This document shows positions 31,519-40,817 of a stretch of 64,000 bases of DNA, in pieces. The translations under genes and the position numbers were made by a program. Below the pieces are notes generated by a model. That model did no database searches and had not been told where the DNA came from. It was given only the letters and a program-made list of their open reading frames with translations. This DNA comes from Saccharina japonica (Eukaryota > Sar > Phaeophyceae > Laminariales > Laminariaceae): the NCBI GenBank assembly GCA_008828725.1, contig MEHQ01002961.1, positions 62,001 to 126,000 on the forward strand, given 5' to 3'. How positions within the stretch are numbered: position 1 is the stretch's first letter; every line of letters starts with the position of its first letter.

Positions 31519-32400
31519 CTACACAGTGCTTGGCCGGCCGGAGGCCTTTCCAACCGACTTCTTGTGTGTGTTTCCTTCACGCCAGCACGGAGGTCTAGGT
31601 GCTTCCTGGCAAAGGACGACTATACGCTCCACCAACGATGGCATCGTTCTGTTCGTCCGACAGTCGTCCCCACCCCTTGCGCCTAACTTGCAGCCCCCGG
31701 TGGGACGCACGGCTTGTTTATGGAACGATAAGTCTCTTCGCATTTATGCGCCACTGTTCATGCGCCCCTGGGTCCTGCAGGCTTGCCACTCCACCGCTTC
31801 CAGTCATCTGGGGACCGCGCGCACCCAGCGCATGCTCGAACCCTTCATCATACACAACTGCTTGAAATACCAAGCACGGAAAACCTCGTGTCTGACGATC
31901 CAGCAGCCCATCATCTCGATGCCCCTGTCAAAAGGGCCCGGCATCCCCGTCAGCGTCGACTACTTCGGCCCTTTTTTAGTCACGCCTAGATGTGACACCT
32001 TCATCTTGCTCTTCACTGATCGTTTCAGCCGCCGAGCCGACATGTTCGCAGTCAAAGCAGTCGGGTTCACCGCTGAGGGCACGACTATCGTCCTCATCAA
32101 CCGGTACGTTACTCTCTGGGGATGCCCCCGCAGCATACGTTCGGACAACGGCAATCCAGTTTTGCTCAAAGCTCTCGCACGCCGTCTGTCGGCTTCTCGG
32201 GGTTCGGAAACTTGACATCAGCTCCTACCACTCAAACGGCCACAGTGAGGTGGAACGTGTGAACCACACATTGGCCAAGACGCTGGCGATGGTCGTCGAC
32301 GAGCTCGAAGTCAACTGGGATAAACCAACTGGGATGAACAGCTCCCTCACGTCGAATTTGCGCACATAATTCGGTCAGCGCCAGAACGGTTTAAGCTTAA
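31519..32400 (+). pseudogene. Ty3/gypsy integrase, zinc-binding and catalytic core, frameshifted
   Basis: The forward frame from 31,526 shows ACHSTASSHLGTART and then NCLKYQARK, remains of the HHCC zinc-binding module with the segment between them shortened. The core follows with VDYFGPF (first catalytic Asp), FTDRFSRRADMFAV and RSDNG (second Asp) at about residue 210. The frame stops at 32,215; the block with the catalytic Glu, SYHSNGHSEVERVNHTLA, lies in the next frame and runs to 32,369. One frameshift thus separates DD from E and the enzyme is inactive. Confidence 0.88.
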
Positions 32401-32815
32401 ACCCGAGATTCGCATGGGCCGGCGCCCACGCCGCCCTTTCACAATTTTCGAACGCCCTGGGATCGCCGGTCACCAGAGTCTGGCCCACGACCACCTCCCC
32501 TACTGCGAGTTGGCGACGGACCGCCAGGAGTGCACGTACGTTATCGTTTCTCGAACACCACGCCCTCACCGTTGCTCACGCGTGAGCCGTCGCAACTCTG
32601 CCCGCTCCAACGCAATGCATCCGGTCCCCAAGTTCGTCGTTGTGACCCCAAGACGACGTTGCGACTTCTCTTCAACGGTTCGAAGTGGAGAATATTACAG
32701 GACGCCATTCGGTTAGTGGTCGAGGTGGGGGTGATGTACGAGACGCACTGAACGGGGCTCTCTCGAGTGTCCTGGGGACGAGAAATGTATCTTCAGCTCT
32801 CTCATGACGCTTGCT
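32401..32815 (+). pseudogene. Ty3/gypsy post-core region, decayed
   Basis: Continues the retroelement after the integrase core. Short forward frames such as RRPFTIFERPGIAG and EYYRTPFG have no clear domain. It runs to the A insertion at 32,816. Confidence 0.5.
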
Positions 32816-33075
32816 ACGGTAGAGGTGCACTGTGTTTTTTTTTCTGAGGGGTAGTAGTCACTTGAAGCGCTCTACGAGTATACCTCACACGAAAACTATT
32901 TTAGGACGAAAACAAAAGTGCTACCCGATGAACAATTCCGTGACCTTAAGTATAAAACGAAAAATACTGCGACACGAAAAAAAACTTCCGACGATTATGG
33001 GTTAAGGAGGACGCCATCATTCCGAACGGATTTCAGCCAAAAAGTGTCACTGGGACCACCATTGTAGCACACGTC
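32816..33075 (+). mobile_element. Family A MITE, copy 8, inside the Ty3/gypsy element
   Basis: GACGCTTGCTACGGTAGAGG to GCACACGTC. Flanks TCAT and TCAC agree at three of four bases. It interrupts the polyprotein between the integrase core and the C-terminal domain. Confidence 0.88.
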
Positions 33076-33102
33076 TCACCACGACATTTGGCGGCACTGA
33101 GC

Positions 33103-33545
33103 TAGCACCCCGAACCAGCACCGCCCCACCAACCGCCGGTACCAGCGGAGAATGAGAATTGGCGCGGCACGACGGGAGCTTTCCCGGAGTAACGGCGAGC
33201 GTTTCCTGGCGCCCGGCTTTGGCTGCGTATCGCAAAGCCGACTTGCTTCGCCGATGCAGCGCCACCGTGCTTCCCAACGAGGCTCACTTTTGGTACAAGG
33301 GCGACGACGGTCTCTGGTGGCTTGGAAAAACCAGCGCGAGTACAACGACGGAGATGAGGTATATTGGGTTCGATTTCTGGATGACCCGGGACCGACCGAG
33401 CTTCCTCTTTCTCCGGCGCGCTACGAGTACACGACCTCAACGAGAGCTGTACGAGGTTCTCGGTGTCTACAAGTGCACCAATTAGCCAGCGTGTTTGCAC
33501 GGGGAGTCGAGCGTAACGTAGATGAATCTCAAGGCACAGCCGTGG
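33103..33545 (+). pseudogene. Ty3/gypsy polyprotein C-terminal domain, frameshifted
   Basis: One forward frame gives MRIGAARRELSRSNGERFLA, another GDDGLWWLGKTSAST, and a third YWVRFLDDPGPTELPLSPAR with TSTRAVRGSRCLQVH, ending near 33,550. The WWLGK then VRFLDD order suggests a small barrel of the chromo/Tudor kind that guides integration, but that is inference. Each block is in a different frame. Matches 27,037-27,700 reversed. Confidence 0.82.
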
Positions 33546-33650
33546 ATGGCTGATTCGCATCGCCGCTGCACTCGATGTTTTTTTCCGTGTTTTCTGGGTT
33601 TTGGGGGGTTTTCTTGTCGTTTCCTCTTTGACGTTTTCCGAGCTTCTGGG

Positions 33651-34130
33651 TTGGAACAGCGTGTTGGTGACACGTTGATCCGTATGTCCGGTCCGTTCTA
33701 GGGAGGCAAGAGTGTTAGACGGCTTATAGTAGTTTGGGTAGGCGATCGGATAACCTTTCACCAAAGATACGTTGGAACCGCGACCTTGACCCGTATATCC
33801 GGTCCGTTCCAGGGAGGGGGGGGTTACCCCTTTCTTGCTTGCCTTAGTCATTCGACCATTGACTACGCAACCCTTGCGTGACGGAGCAGGGAGGGGCGGG
33901 GGTGTTATATGGCATAGTTTGGGTAGGCGATCTGGTGACCTTTCACAAGAGAGAAATTGGAACCGCATGTTGGTGACACGTTAACCCGTATGTCCGGTCC
34001 GCTCCAGGGGGGAGGGGGGGACCTTATGGCTTGGTTTGGGTAAGCGATCGGGTAAGCTTTTTACCCAGAGAGAAATTGGAATCGCGTGTCGATGACTCTA
34101 TCATCGATAGCACACGTCCGTGCGCTACAA
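33651..34130. repeat. Four tandem units of about 119 bp downstream of the Ty3/gypsy element
   Basis: Units start at TTGGAAC/TTGGAAT near 33,651, 33,772, 33,957 and 34,076. Each has a GCGTGTTGGTGACACG-type hairpin, CCGTATGTCCGGTCCG and GTTTGGGTAGGCGATCGG. The 185-bp gap between the second and third is one unit plus an H insertion. A related string is at 44,481-44,600 reversed and, more distantly, ATTGGCACCGCGTGCTGG at 22,252. Confidence 0.75.
33815..33887 (-). mobile_element. Family H unit, poly-G end leading
   Basis: A run of G followed by TTACCCCTTTCTTGCTTGCC, CATTCGACCATTGAC and GTGACGGAGC. It interrupts one of the 119-bp tandem units. Confidence 0.7.
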
Positions 34131-34177
34131 AGTTCTAGAAAAAATGTGCCAGATATATAAGTATAATATAAACTAAC

Positions 34178-34300
34178 TAACGGAGGTAGTTGCCCACTTG
34201 AGGAGTTCAGCCGGTCCCAGTGACAAAATTCAGTGACAAAATATTGCCTCATAAGGCAAACACTAATTCCAACCCCTATACGGTATACCGTGGGATGATA
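34178..34300 (+). mobile_element. Family C element, copy 3
   Basis: CACTTGAGGAGTTCAGCCGG, GTGACAAAATTCAGTGAC, TTGCCTCATAAGGCAAAC and CGGTATACCGTGGGATG, in the same order as at 4,000. Confidence 0.7.
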
Positions 34301-34324
34301 TTCGTTTTTTGTCCATCCCATATA

Positions 34325-34490
34325 TTTTCTTCGCGCTTATTTTTCTCTCTTTCCCTCTTTAGTCGTAACTTCGAGGCCCGGGGTCACTAAGTAGCTTCCC
34401 CTCCTCCCTCCCTCCCTCCCCCCACTATGTACGGCACATTCTCATCACGGGAAGATTTTAGCGTGTTCATCCCTCGTCGACTGGCGTCGA
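34325..34490 (-). mobile_element. SINE S fragment, inverted and diverged
   Basis: Reverse-complement pieces of the SINE body: CTCTCTTTCCCTCTTTAGTC, CGAGGCCCGGGGTCAC, CCTCCCTCCCCCCACTA and CCCTCGTCGACT. Confidence 0.65.
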
Positions 34491-34514
34491 AAATCTATAC
34501 TATTAATATCAATA

Positions 34515-34608
34515 GGTGTTTTTTTTCAACGTCTTGGCGGAGGGGATAACGCGACCATACTGAAAACGTGTGAGCCAAAAAGTGCTACCTTTATCGGTAT
34601 GCTCCTTA
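34515..34608 (+). mobile_element. Family A MITE 3' fragment
   Basis: Only the end GAGCCAAAAAGTGCTACC with TTTATCGGTATGC remains recognisable. It adjoins a B element. Confidence 0.5.
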
Positions 34609-34819
34609 GGGCCCGTTTTAACGAAGAAGAAAAAAATTAAATTTGGAAAAAATATATATTCAAATCCGCTTTTCATTGGCCAACACACGCACCAGCACCA
34701 AAGATTAGGATCTTGGGGCATAATATTTGGTGCTGGTGCGTGTGTTGACCAATGAAAAGCGAATTTGAATTTTATTTTTTTCCAGATTGAATTTATTTTA
34801 TACTCGTTAATTCGGGCCC
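34609..34819. mobile_element. Family B foldback MITE, copy 2
   Basis: GGGCCCGTTTTAACGAAG to GTTAATTCGGGCCC with the inner CAACACACGCACCAGCACC inverted repeat. TTA precedes and TAA follows, consistent with a TWA target. Confidence 0.88.
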
Positions 34820-35049
34820 TAAACGTCGGTTAGGAGTCAGCAGAGCCCGTACAACAAAAGGGGGGGGCGGCATTATTGGTGTAATATTGTCAAATAGTCA
34901 GGTCTTCATTGATAGCACCTTTCCCATGTTTTAAGTCGTTGGATTATAGTTATCCCCTTGTATGTGTGGATGGAAGCGATTGGAATAAGCGCTAAGCACA
35001 CATTGTCAGCAGATCCCATGAGATGGAAAATATTTTTCCATGAGATAGA

Positions 35050-35055
35050 ATGATG

Positions 35056-35096
<41 letters not shown>

Positions 35097-35112
35097 GTGA
35101 TGTTGATGATGG

Positions 35113-35170
<58 letters not shown>

Positions 35171-35171
35171 C
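35050..35171. repeat. GAT/ATG trinucleotide microsatellite
   Basis: About 40 units of GAT with a few GGT/TGT variants. It gives a poly-Ser reading on the reverse strand, which I regard as an artefact. No gene is seen between here and 35,500. Confidence 0.95.
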
Positions 35172-35499
35172 TCACATTACCCAGAATTTCCCTGAAATCC
35201 TGCTCGTGGTCACAAAACAGGCTGTAACAAAAAAAAACATTCGACGGGAGAAAACACAACACAAGTACAGGTATATATCATACGAAATAGTGCGCACGGC
35301 AGGTACCGATACGTAAGGGGGAGCGGTACTGAACGAGCTGGTGGTCTACCCACCCCGTATCGCTTGGCAACCAAACAACAGGAACATGTTCATGGTATTA
35401 TGAGTTGCATACCCGAAAAAAAAAAAAGGAAAAAGAAAAAAAACAATACGACGATTGGTAAGAAACGAATACTGCCGTACGTACGAATCGGGGTGCTTT

Positions 35500-35775
35500 T
35501 GGGTGATCAATGCTGAAGCTCAAGCCACACATTGTCGGATGGCAATGATTCGATGAGAGTTGACGAGGGAAGAAAAGGCTGAAGTCTTCTCGCGATAAAA
35601 ATGCAAGGCAAGAACCGTAGTGGGGGGGAAGCTAGGGAGAAGAGCCTACATTGTGACCCCGGATCTGAGTTACGACTAACTAGGGAGGAGAGAGAAAGGA
35701 AGGGCGAAGATAATGAATGGGATCGGGAAGAAAAACAAATATGAAAAAATGAAAAATGAAAATGAAAAAAGGATA
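35500..35775 (+). mobile_element. SINE S, copy 3, with a U-type 5' part
   Basis: Starts GATCAATGCTGAAGCTCAAG, as in the U segment (11,400, 46,133), then passes into the SINE body GAGTTGACGAGGGAAG, CTTCTCGCGATAAAAATGCA and AAGGGCGAAGATAATGAATG with an A-rich tail. The tRNA-like head is absent. Confidence 0.75.
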
Positions 35776-35835
35776 CTACTACAGTACAAAGCAATTGTCT
35801 CATGGGGTACAGTGGCCCCTCGGGTTATGTCCCAG

Positions 35836-35950
35836 ATGCATGCTACGGTAGCCTGCCTGAATGCAGGTGCGCCATGTTTTTTTTCTGAGGGTGGTCACTC
35901 GAGGAGCTCTATACTAATAGTAAGTAATTGTAAGCCACCTGCCTTTGGAG
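35836..35950 (+). mobile_element. Family A MITE, copy 9, variant start
   Basis: GATGCATGCTACGGTAG then an insertion CCTGCCTGAATGCAGG before the usual GTGCGCCATGTTTT. It continues into duplication X and lacks a recognisable right end. Confidence 0.6.
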
Positions 35951-36600
35951 GAAAATAAAAAGGCCACCCTATGAAGAATCCCATGGTCTAATTAATGTGA
36001 AGGAAAGCCCATTAAGAGGGGGGACACAGGGATGTCGAAGCTGGCCAGGGCACTCTTCTCCTTTGGTAAAGTTGTTCTTGGTGCTTATCTCATGATAGAG
36101 CTCGGTAGGGTACGAGAACGGAGTGCGAAGGCAGGGCTCAGCCAAGTACCAGGCTGATCCTACTATCCATGTATCCCCATAACACATGTACGATATGCGG
36201 AGACGTTTCCGTTACTATGATGGCACGTCACGTGATCTCATACTCGTGCGTATTTATCTATCTACTCGCAGTAATACGTATTTCATCTCCTCGTAGCTAC
36301 GTGATACCATGACACTATTACTAAGGATAGAATGAAGATTCATGCTACGGTAGAGGGGCACCATGTTTTTTCTGAGATTTTTCCCTCGTGGAGCCTTATA
36401 CCTACCTTAAAAAAACTGTTCTTGGAGGAAGTCAAAAGTGCTGAAATACCCGATGAACAATAGCATGGCCTTAAGTACACAACCAGGAATATAGCATCAC
36501 AAAAAACGAAATTCCGACAATTTTGGCTTAAGGAGCCCCCCCCCGTCATTCCGATTTTTTTTCAGGACAAAAAGTGCCACCTCTATCGTGGCACGCGTTT
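35888..36600 (+). repeat. Duplication X, copy 1
   Basis: About 0.7 kb repeated almost exactly at 39,153-40,392, where a 0.53-kb element has been added. Here the poly-C site (36,536-36,544) is uninterrupted. It includes a tandem A element. No gene. Confidence 0.88.
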
Positions 36601-36732
36601 GGAAACGTTTTTTCATCACACAAAAATGAAAAAACGACGATTTTGGGTTAAGGTAAGGAGGCCTTTAAAAAGTCATTCAGAAAACGTTTCAGCCAAAAAG
36701 TGTCACTGAGACCACGATCGCAGCACGCGTCC
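36339..36732 (+). mobile_element. Family A MITE with duplicated 3' half
   Basis: ATTCATGCTACGGTAGAGGG through CTATCGTGGCACGCG (to about 36,595), then a second 3' half ACGATTTTGGGTTAAGG...GCCAAAAAGTGTCACTGAG...GCAGCACGCGTC to 36,731. Two right ends follow one left end, so either two copies recombined or the 3' half was duplicated. Confidence 0.75.
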
Positions 36733-36745
36733 CCATTGAACTTAA

Positions 36746-36826
36746 ACCCCTCAAGAACTGGTCCCACATATTTGAGGACAAACTACTTGGAATTAGTGTA
36801 GGATAAGTTTTTCAGTTATGAGTGGG
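36746..36826 (-). mobile_element. Family E element (TTAA-flanked), copy 1
   Basis: Bounded by TTAA at 36,742-36,745 and 36,827-36,830; ends ACCCCTCAAGAACTGG and TGAGTGGG; core AACTACTTGGAATTAGTGT. Confidence 0.85.
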
Positions 36827-36938
36827 TTAAGGCTCGTCCCGAGGTATAGGGGTCGCACTTGATTAGTTTTGGCCAGCTGGGGCAGAATCGTCTGACCAGT
36901 TTTGAGCTCCTCACGTGAGCAGCTACCCCGACTATTTA

Positions 36939-37044
36939 TTACGGAGGACCATAGTAAATAGGACCATAATTTGTTAGTAAAAAATCCTAAATATATAGGT
37001 TTTTGTGTGCGCGGTAGGTTCTATTTACTATGGTCCTCAGTAAT
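36939..37044 (+). mobile_element. Family D MITE, copy 3
   Basis: TTACGGAGGACCATAGTAAA to TTTACTATGGTCCTCAGTAA with TATATAGGTTTTTGTGTG inside. TA on both sides. Confidence 0.9.
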
Positions 37045-37289
37045 AGCAATATAACCTGTTTCTGGTACATTTGTTTGTGGGTCTTGGCGCATAGAAAAAA
37101 AAGTCGGTCAGGTTGGACGAACAAAAAGTCTTCGAAGGCGTGTTTTTTTTTTGCGTGGGACATTTGAGCTTCTCGTGTGAGGCAGCTCAAAAAGTAAGCC
37201 ACCACCCCTAAAAGGCCATGATCGCGTTATATACCCCCAACAGTATGGATACTATCCCATATAATATAACAAGGGGTGTCGACCGGTGC

Positions 37290-37520
37290 TACGGTGGGGG
37301 GGGCATGTAAAGGTGCTTGTTTTTCACCTGCAAAGAGCCACTCGGCCGGGTGGACTGCATTACTGCGTTGTACTCATAACCTTTTTTTTTGTTTTTCTGT
37401 TGTTCTGCATGCACCACGCCATTGGAGGTTTTGTTACGTAACACGAACAAACTATGTTTAGGTCCAATTTTCAGTTAGATTCGGAGCCACTCGTCCGAGT
37501 GGCCAAAGTTCGGTGTGCGT
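37290..37520 (-). mobile_element. Family O element, copy 2
   Basis: Bounded by GCCACTCGGCCGGGTGG and GCCACTCGTCCGAGTGGC; the interior carries GGAGGTTTTGTTACGTAAC and CGAACAAACTATGTTTA, the complement of copy 1 at 115-340. Outside it are A-like ends (CGGTGCTACGGTGG, CTATCGTAGCACCGGACG), so it may sit in an old A element (about 37,275-37,552). Confidence 0.6.
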
Positions 37521-37637
37521 AGTGAAAATATGGGTACCTCCCCCTATCGTAGCACCGGACGCCCCGTCGGAGGCCTTACAGCACCCTTTAGTCTTCTGGG
37601 GGAAATATTACTGACCGGCCATTCGTATGCTCCTTAA

Positions 37638-37717
37638 CCCATTCAGAACTCAAAAAACAATCCCACACTAATTCCAAGTAGGTTGTTCCCAAAAACGTGG
37701 GACCGATTCTTAAGGGG
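37638..37717 (+). mobile_element. Family E element, copy 2
   Basis: CCCATTCAGAACTC to GATTCTTAAGGGG, preceded by TTAA (37,634-37,637) and followed by TTTA. Confidence 0.82.
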
Positions 37718-37916
37718 TTTACTATAAATAGTACCAGGTATGACACCAATCTCGCACAACATCTGAGTTTTGAGGAATTTTAATTTTTCGATCTCTCACA
37801 AGATCTCACAGCTTGTTTTTTTTATTTTTTTTATATAGTACCGCAGTTTACCTAACCCCTAATTTAACACTCTTTTCAAGTGTTTTTTCCCTACAACGGG
37901 ACTGTAGAGTCCTCAA

Positions 37917-38090
37917 CCCATTCAGAACTGAAAAAACATGTCCTACACTAATTCCAAGTAGTTTGTCCCCAAATTCGTGGGACCAGTTCTTAACCCTTTT
38001 AGAACTGCAGTCCCGTTTTGGGGACAATTCACACTAATTCTAAGTAATTTGTCCCCAAAACGGGACTCCAGTTCTATGAGGGTTAAGGGG
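37917..38090 (+). mobile_element. Family E element, copy 3, carrying a nested F
   Basis: CCCATTCAGAACTG...GGGACCAGTTC then TTAA, the F insert, TTAA, and the last GGGG. Without F the end would be CAGTTCTTAAGGGGTTAA, as in other E copies. Confidence 0.88.
37994..38082 (+). mobile_element. Family F element inside E
   Basis: 89 bp, CCCTTTTAGAACTGCAG to CAGTTCTATGAGGG, with TTAA at 37,990-37,993 and 38,083-38,086. The interior has the inverted pair GTCCCGTTTTGGGGACAA / TTTGTCCCCAAAACGGGAC. CCC termini and TTAA duplication are features of piggyBac-group elements. Confidence 0.9.
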
Positions 38091-38340
38091 TTAACCCAAC
38101 ATCGTTGAAATACCATTGATAATAGTGTTTTTACACTTGGTATTATACCTATAGGCTTTAGAATCGTTCGTTGGGTTTTGCCCTTGTTGTGACTTATTTT
38201 CTCTCAAGATCAGTTGGTTTGTGTGTGGTTTAGAGATCCTATACTGTAATCAAGTGATCTACCCCTATATACCGTATCGCGGCATTTCCCGTGCGATATC
38301 CCATGGAATGTCTGGAATATCCGATGAAATCGAAAGAGAA

Positions 38341-38507
38341 GGGGGGGGGGTACACATTTCTTGCTTGCCTTAGGTATTCGACCATTGACCACGCATTCCT
38401 TTCGAGACGGAGAAGGAGGGGGGGGCGTACTCATTCGTTGTTTGCCTCAGGCATTCGACCATTGACCACGCATCCCTTTCGAGACGTAGGGGGGGGGGGG
38501 TACGCTA
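38341..38507 (-). repeat. Two tandem H units separated by poly-G
   Basis: G11 TACACATTTCTTGCTTGCC...TTTCGAGACGGAG, then G8 CGTACTCATTCGTTG...TTTCGAGACG, then G10. Units are about 75 bp. Confidence 0.85.
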
Positions 38508-38554
38508 TACTCCCCCATTTTCAATACCATACCATACTCGGGCGAGTGGCTCTG

Positions 38555-38825
38555 CAGACGCATGCTACGGTAGAGGTGCACCTGCATGCAGGCCATGTTT
38601 CTGCCTTCTGAGGGCGGTCACTTGAAGCGCGCTATACCTCAACCGAAAACTAATTTTGGACGAAAATAAAAGTGATATATACCCGATGAACAATTCCGTG
38701 ACCTTAAGTGAAAAACGAAAAAATACTGCGAGGCAAAAATCAAATTCCGACGATTTTGGGTTAAGGAGGCTTTAATACGTCATTTCGAAAGGGTTTCAGC
38801 CAAAAAGTGTCACTGGGACCACGAT
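38555..38825 (+). mobile_element. Family A MITE, copy 12, right end lost
   Basis: GACGCATGCTACGGTAGAGG, GGCGGTCACTTGAAGCGC, TAATTTTGGACGAAAATAAA, GACGATTTTGGGTTAAGGAG and GTGTCACTGGGACCACGATC; the terminal repeat is replaced by unrelated TTTGCACCCC. Confidence 0.82.
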
Positions 38826-39152
38826 CGTTTGCACCCCACTCAAAGTTGGACACAAACTGATTGTTGTCGCAGAGTATTGTACCAGGCACACTACGAGTAT
38901 AGCAAAAAGTCCCAGGGCGGTGTGTGTATCGAGAGACCAAAAGGTTGGAACAAAAAACCTTAGCCGTACCGCAAAAAAAAACACGGCAGTCACTCGGGCG
39001 AGTGGCTCTGGTCGGCTGATAATTTAGGACAAACAAATGGCCCCCATACCGTCGCAGCAAGTCCAGGAGAGAAACAAGGATAGCACTTGGAGTAGATAGA
39101 GCTCAAGCCAGGGTTAGGTGCGTATATAAGGCTAGCGTAGGGGGAGGTCGTC

Positions 39153-40392
39153 ACTCGAGGAGCTCTATACTGATAGTAAGTAATTGTAAGCCACCTGCCT
39201 TTGGAGGAAAATAAAAAGGCCACCCTATGAAGAATCCCATGGTCNAATTAATGTGAAGGAAAGCCCATTAAGAGGGGGGACACAGGGATGTCGAAGCTGG
39301 CCAGGGCACTCTTCTCCTTTGGTAAAGTTGTTCTTGGTGCTTATCTCATGATAGAGCTCGGTAGGGTACGAGAACGGAGTGCGAAGGCAGGGCTCAGCCA
39401 AGTACCAGGCTGATCCTACTATCCATGTATCCCCATAACACATGTACGATATGCGGAGACGTTTCCGTTACTATGATGGCACGTCACGTGATCTCATACT
39501 CGTGCGTATTTATCTATCTACTCGCAGTCATACGTATTTCATCTCCTCGTAGCTAGGTGATACCATGACACTATTACTAAGGATAGAATGAAAATTCATG
39601 CTACGGTAGAGGGGCACCATGTTTTTTCTGAGATTTTTCCCTCGTGGAGCCTTATACCTACCTTAAAAAAACTGTTCTTGGAGGAAGTCAAAAGTGCTGA
39701 AATACCCGATGAACAATAGCATGGCCTTAAGTACACAACCAGGAATATAGCATCACAAAGAACGAAATTCCGACAAAATTGGGTTAAGGAGCCCTCCCCC
39801 CCTATAAATATATTATATTTATAGGTTGGGTTGGCGTCGGTTGGCAACGACGCTGTAAAACACGCCACTCGCTGCGTGAGCTAGACAACCAGGGTGCCGT
39901 TTTTTTTGCTATTTTTTTTTGGCGGTCACCAAAGCTGGCGGTCGAGTAGATCATTTGTGCGGGGTGGAGAACCTTTGTTCCGCACAAGGGGAATGGTCGT
40001 TTCACGTAGTGTTAATATGGTAAGGCGTCCGCGAGGCAGTTACATAGTAAAACCCATTGCTGTCTCCGGAAGTGGCCACACCAGAAATTAAATTAACTCA
40101 TTGAAGCTGTCGTCCATATGCAAGTCCGCCTCAGAGGCGGTTCTTAGCAGGATGCAGCTCACCCTCCATGCGACTCGCCCAATGCCTCACGGCGTTTCGC
40201 GCTTGGTGCAAGCAATGTCTGCCTGGTTGGTGAAAACCCAACGCGCTCCGTCCCGGCATTGTAGGGATGCGAGGGTCTATGGTCATATGACTACGGCCGT
40301 GCACAACATGAGTACCCCCCCCCCCCCCCGTCATTTTCCGATTTTTTTTCAGGACAAAAAGTGCCACTCGTATCGTTAGCAGCGTTTGGAAA
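39153..40392 (+). repeat. Duplication X, copy 2
   Basis: Copy of 35,888-36,600 interrupted at the poly-C tract by the G element (39,803-40,329). N at 39,245 corresponds to T in copy 1. It contains a second copy of the A element starting ATTCATGCTACGGTAGAGGG at 39,596. Confidence 0.88.
39803..40329 (+). mobile_element. Family G element with I-type 3' end and poly-C tail
   Basis: About 0.53 kb starting TATAAATATATTATATTTAT, GGTTGGGTTGGCG, ending with an I unit (GCTCCGTCCCGGCATTGTAG...ACAACATGAGTAC) and 17 C. It interrupts the poly-C of duplication X, whose other copy at 36,536-36,544 is the empty site. An inverted copy is at 52,214-52,748. No reading frame is conserved between the copies. Confidence 0.8.
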
Positions 40393-40536
40393 CGTCTTTT
40401 CATCACACAAGAATGAAATTCCGATGATTTTGGGTTAAGGAGCCTTTAATAGCCTTTACTAGGTCATTCAGAAAACTTTTCAGCCAAAAAGTGCTCTAAT
40501 CTTTATAAAAAAATATCGAAACGATTTTGGACTTGA

Positions 40537-40617
40537 CCCCTTAAGAACTGGTCCGACGTATCAGAGGACAAACTTACTTGGAATTAGTGTGGGATAATGT
40601 TTTCAGTTCTGAATGGG
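40537..40617 (-). mobile_element. Family E element, copy 4
   Basis: CCCCTTAAGAACTGG to CAGTTCTGAATGGG, preceded by TTGA and followed by CTAA (degenerate TTAA). Confidence 0.78.
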
Positions 40618-40640
40618 CTAAGAGGGACCTCTATTAATAG

Positions 40641-40710
40641 TATTACGGGAGAACCATAGTAAACACTAGTAATACTAGTAAATAGGACCTACGCTACACA
40701 TTTACCTTAG
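40641..40710 (+). mobile_element. Family D fragment with internal deletion
   Basis: TATTACGGGAGAACCATAGT, a duplicated CACTAGTAATACTAG, AATAGGACCTACGC and a short TTTACC remnant; the right arm is missing. Confidence 0.65.
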
Positions 40711-40716
40711 TATACT

Positions 40717-40817
40717 ATTACGGGGGACCATAGTAAATAGGACCAAATTTTGTTACTAAAAATAGGTAAATATATAGGGTTTTGTGTCTATCATAGGTCC
40801 TATTTACTATTGTCCTG
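40717..40817 (+). mobile_element. Family D MITE, copy 5
   Basis: ATTACGGGGGACCATAGTAA to GGTCCTATTTACTATTGTCC; the last bases of the right arm are replaced. Confidence 0.88.

Larger units (their letters stand above)
37797..39152 (+). repeat. Duplication Y, copy 1
   Basis: About 1.36 kb repeated at 43,022-44,377 with very few differences. It contains an E element with nested F, two H units, an A element and an O-type palindrome. At 39,152 it joins duplication X copy 2. No gene. Confidence 0.9.

Noticed and set aside
34906..35262. Reverse frame with a long poly-Ser run
   Set aside because: Produced by the GAT microsatellite; no flanking conserved sequence or gene structure.
38341..38510. CRISPR-like array (repeat units with spacers)
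   Set aside because: There are only two tandem H units separated by G homopolymers, with no unique spacers of constant length, and the context is eukaryotic.
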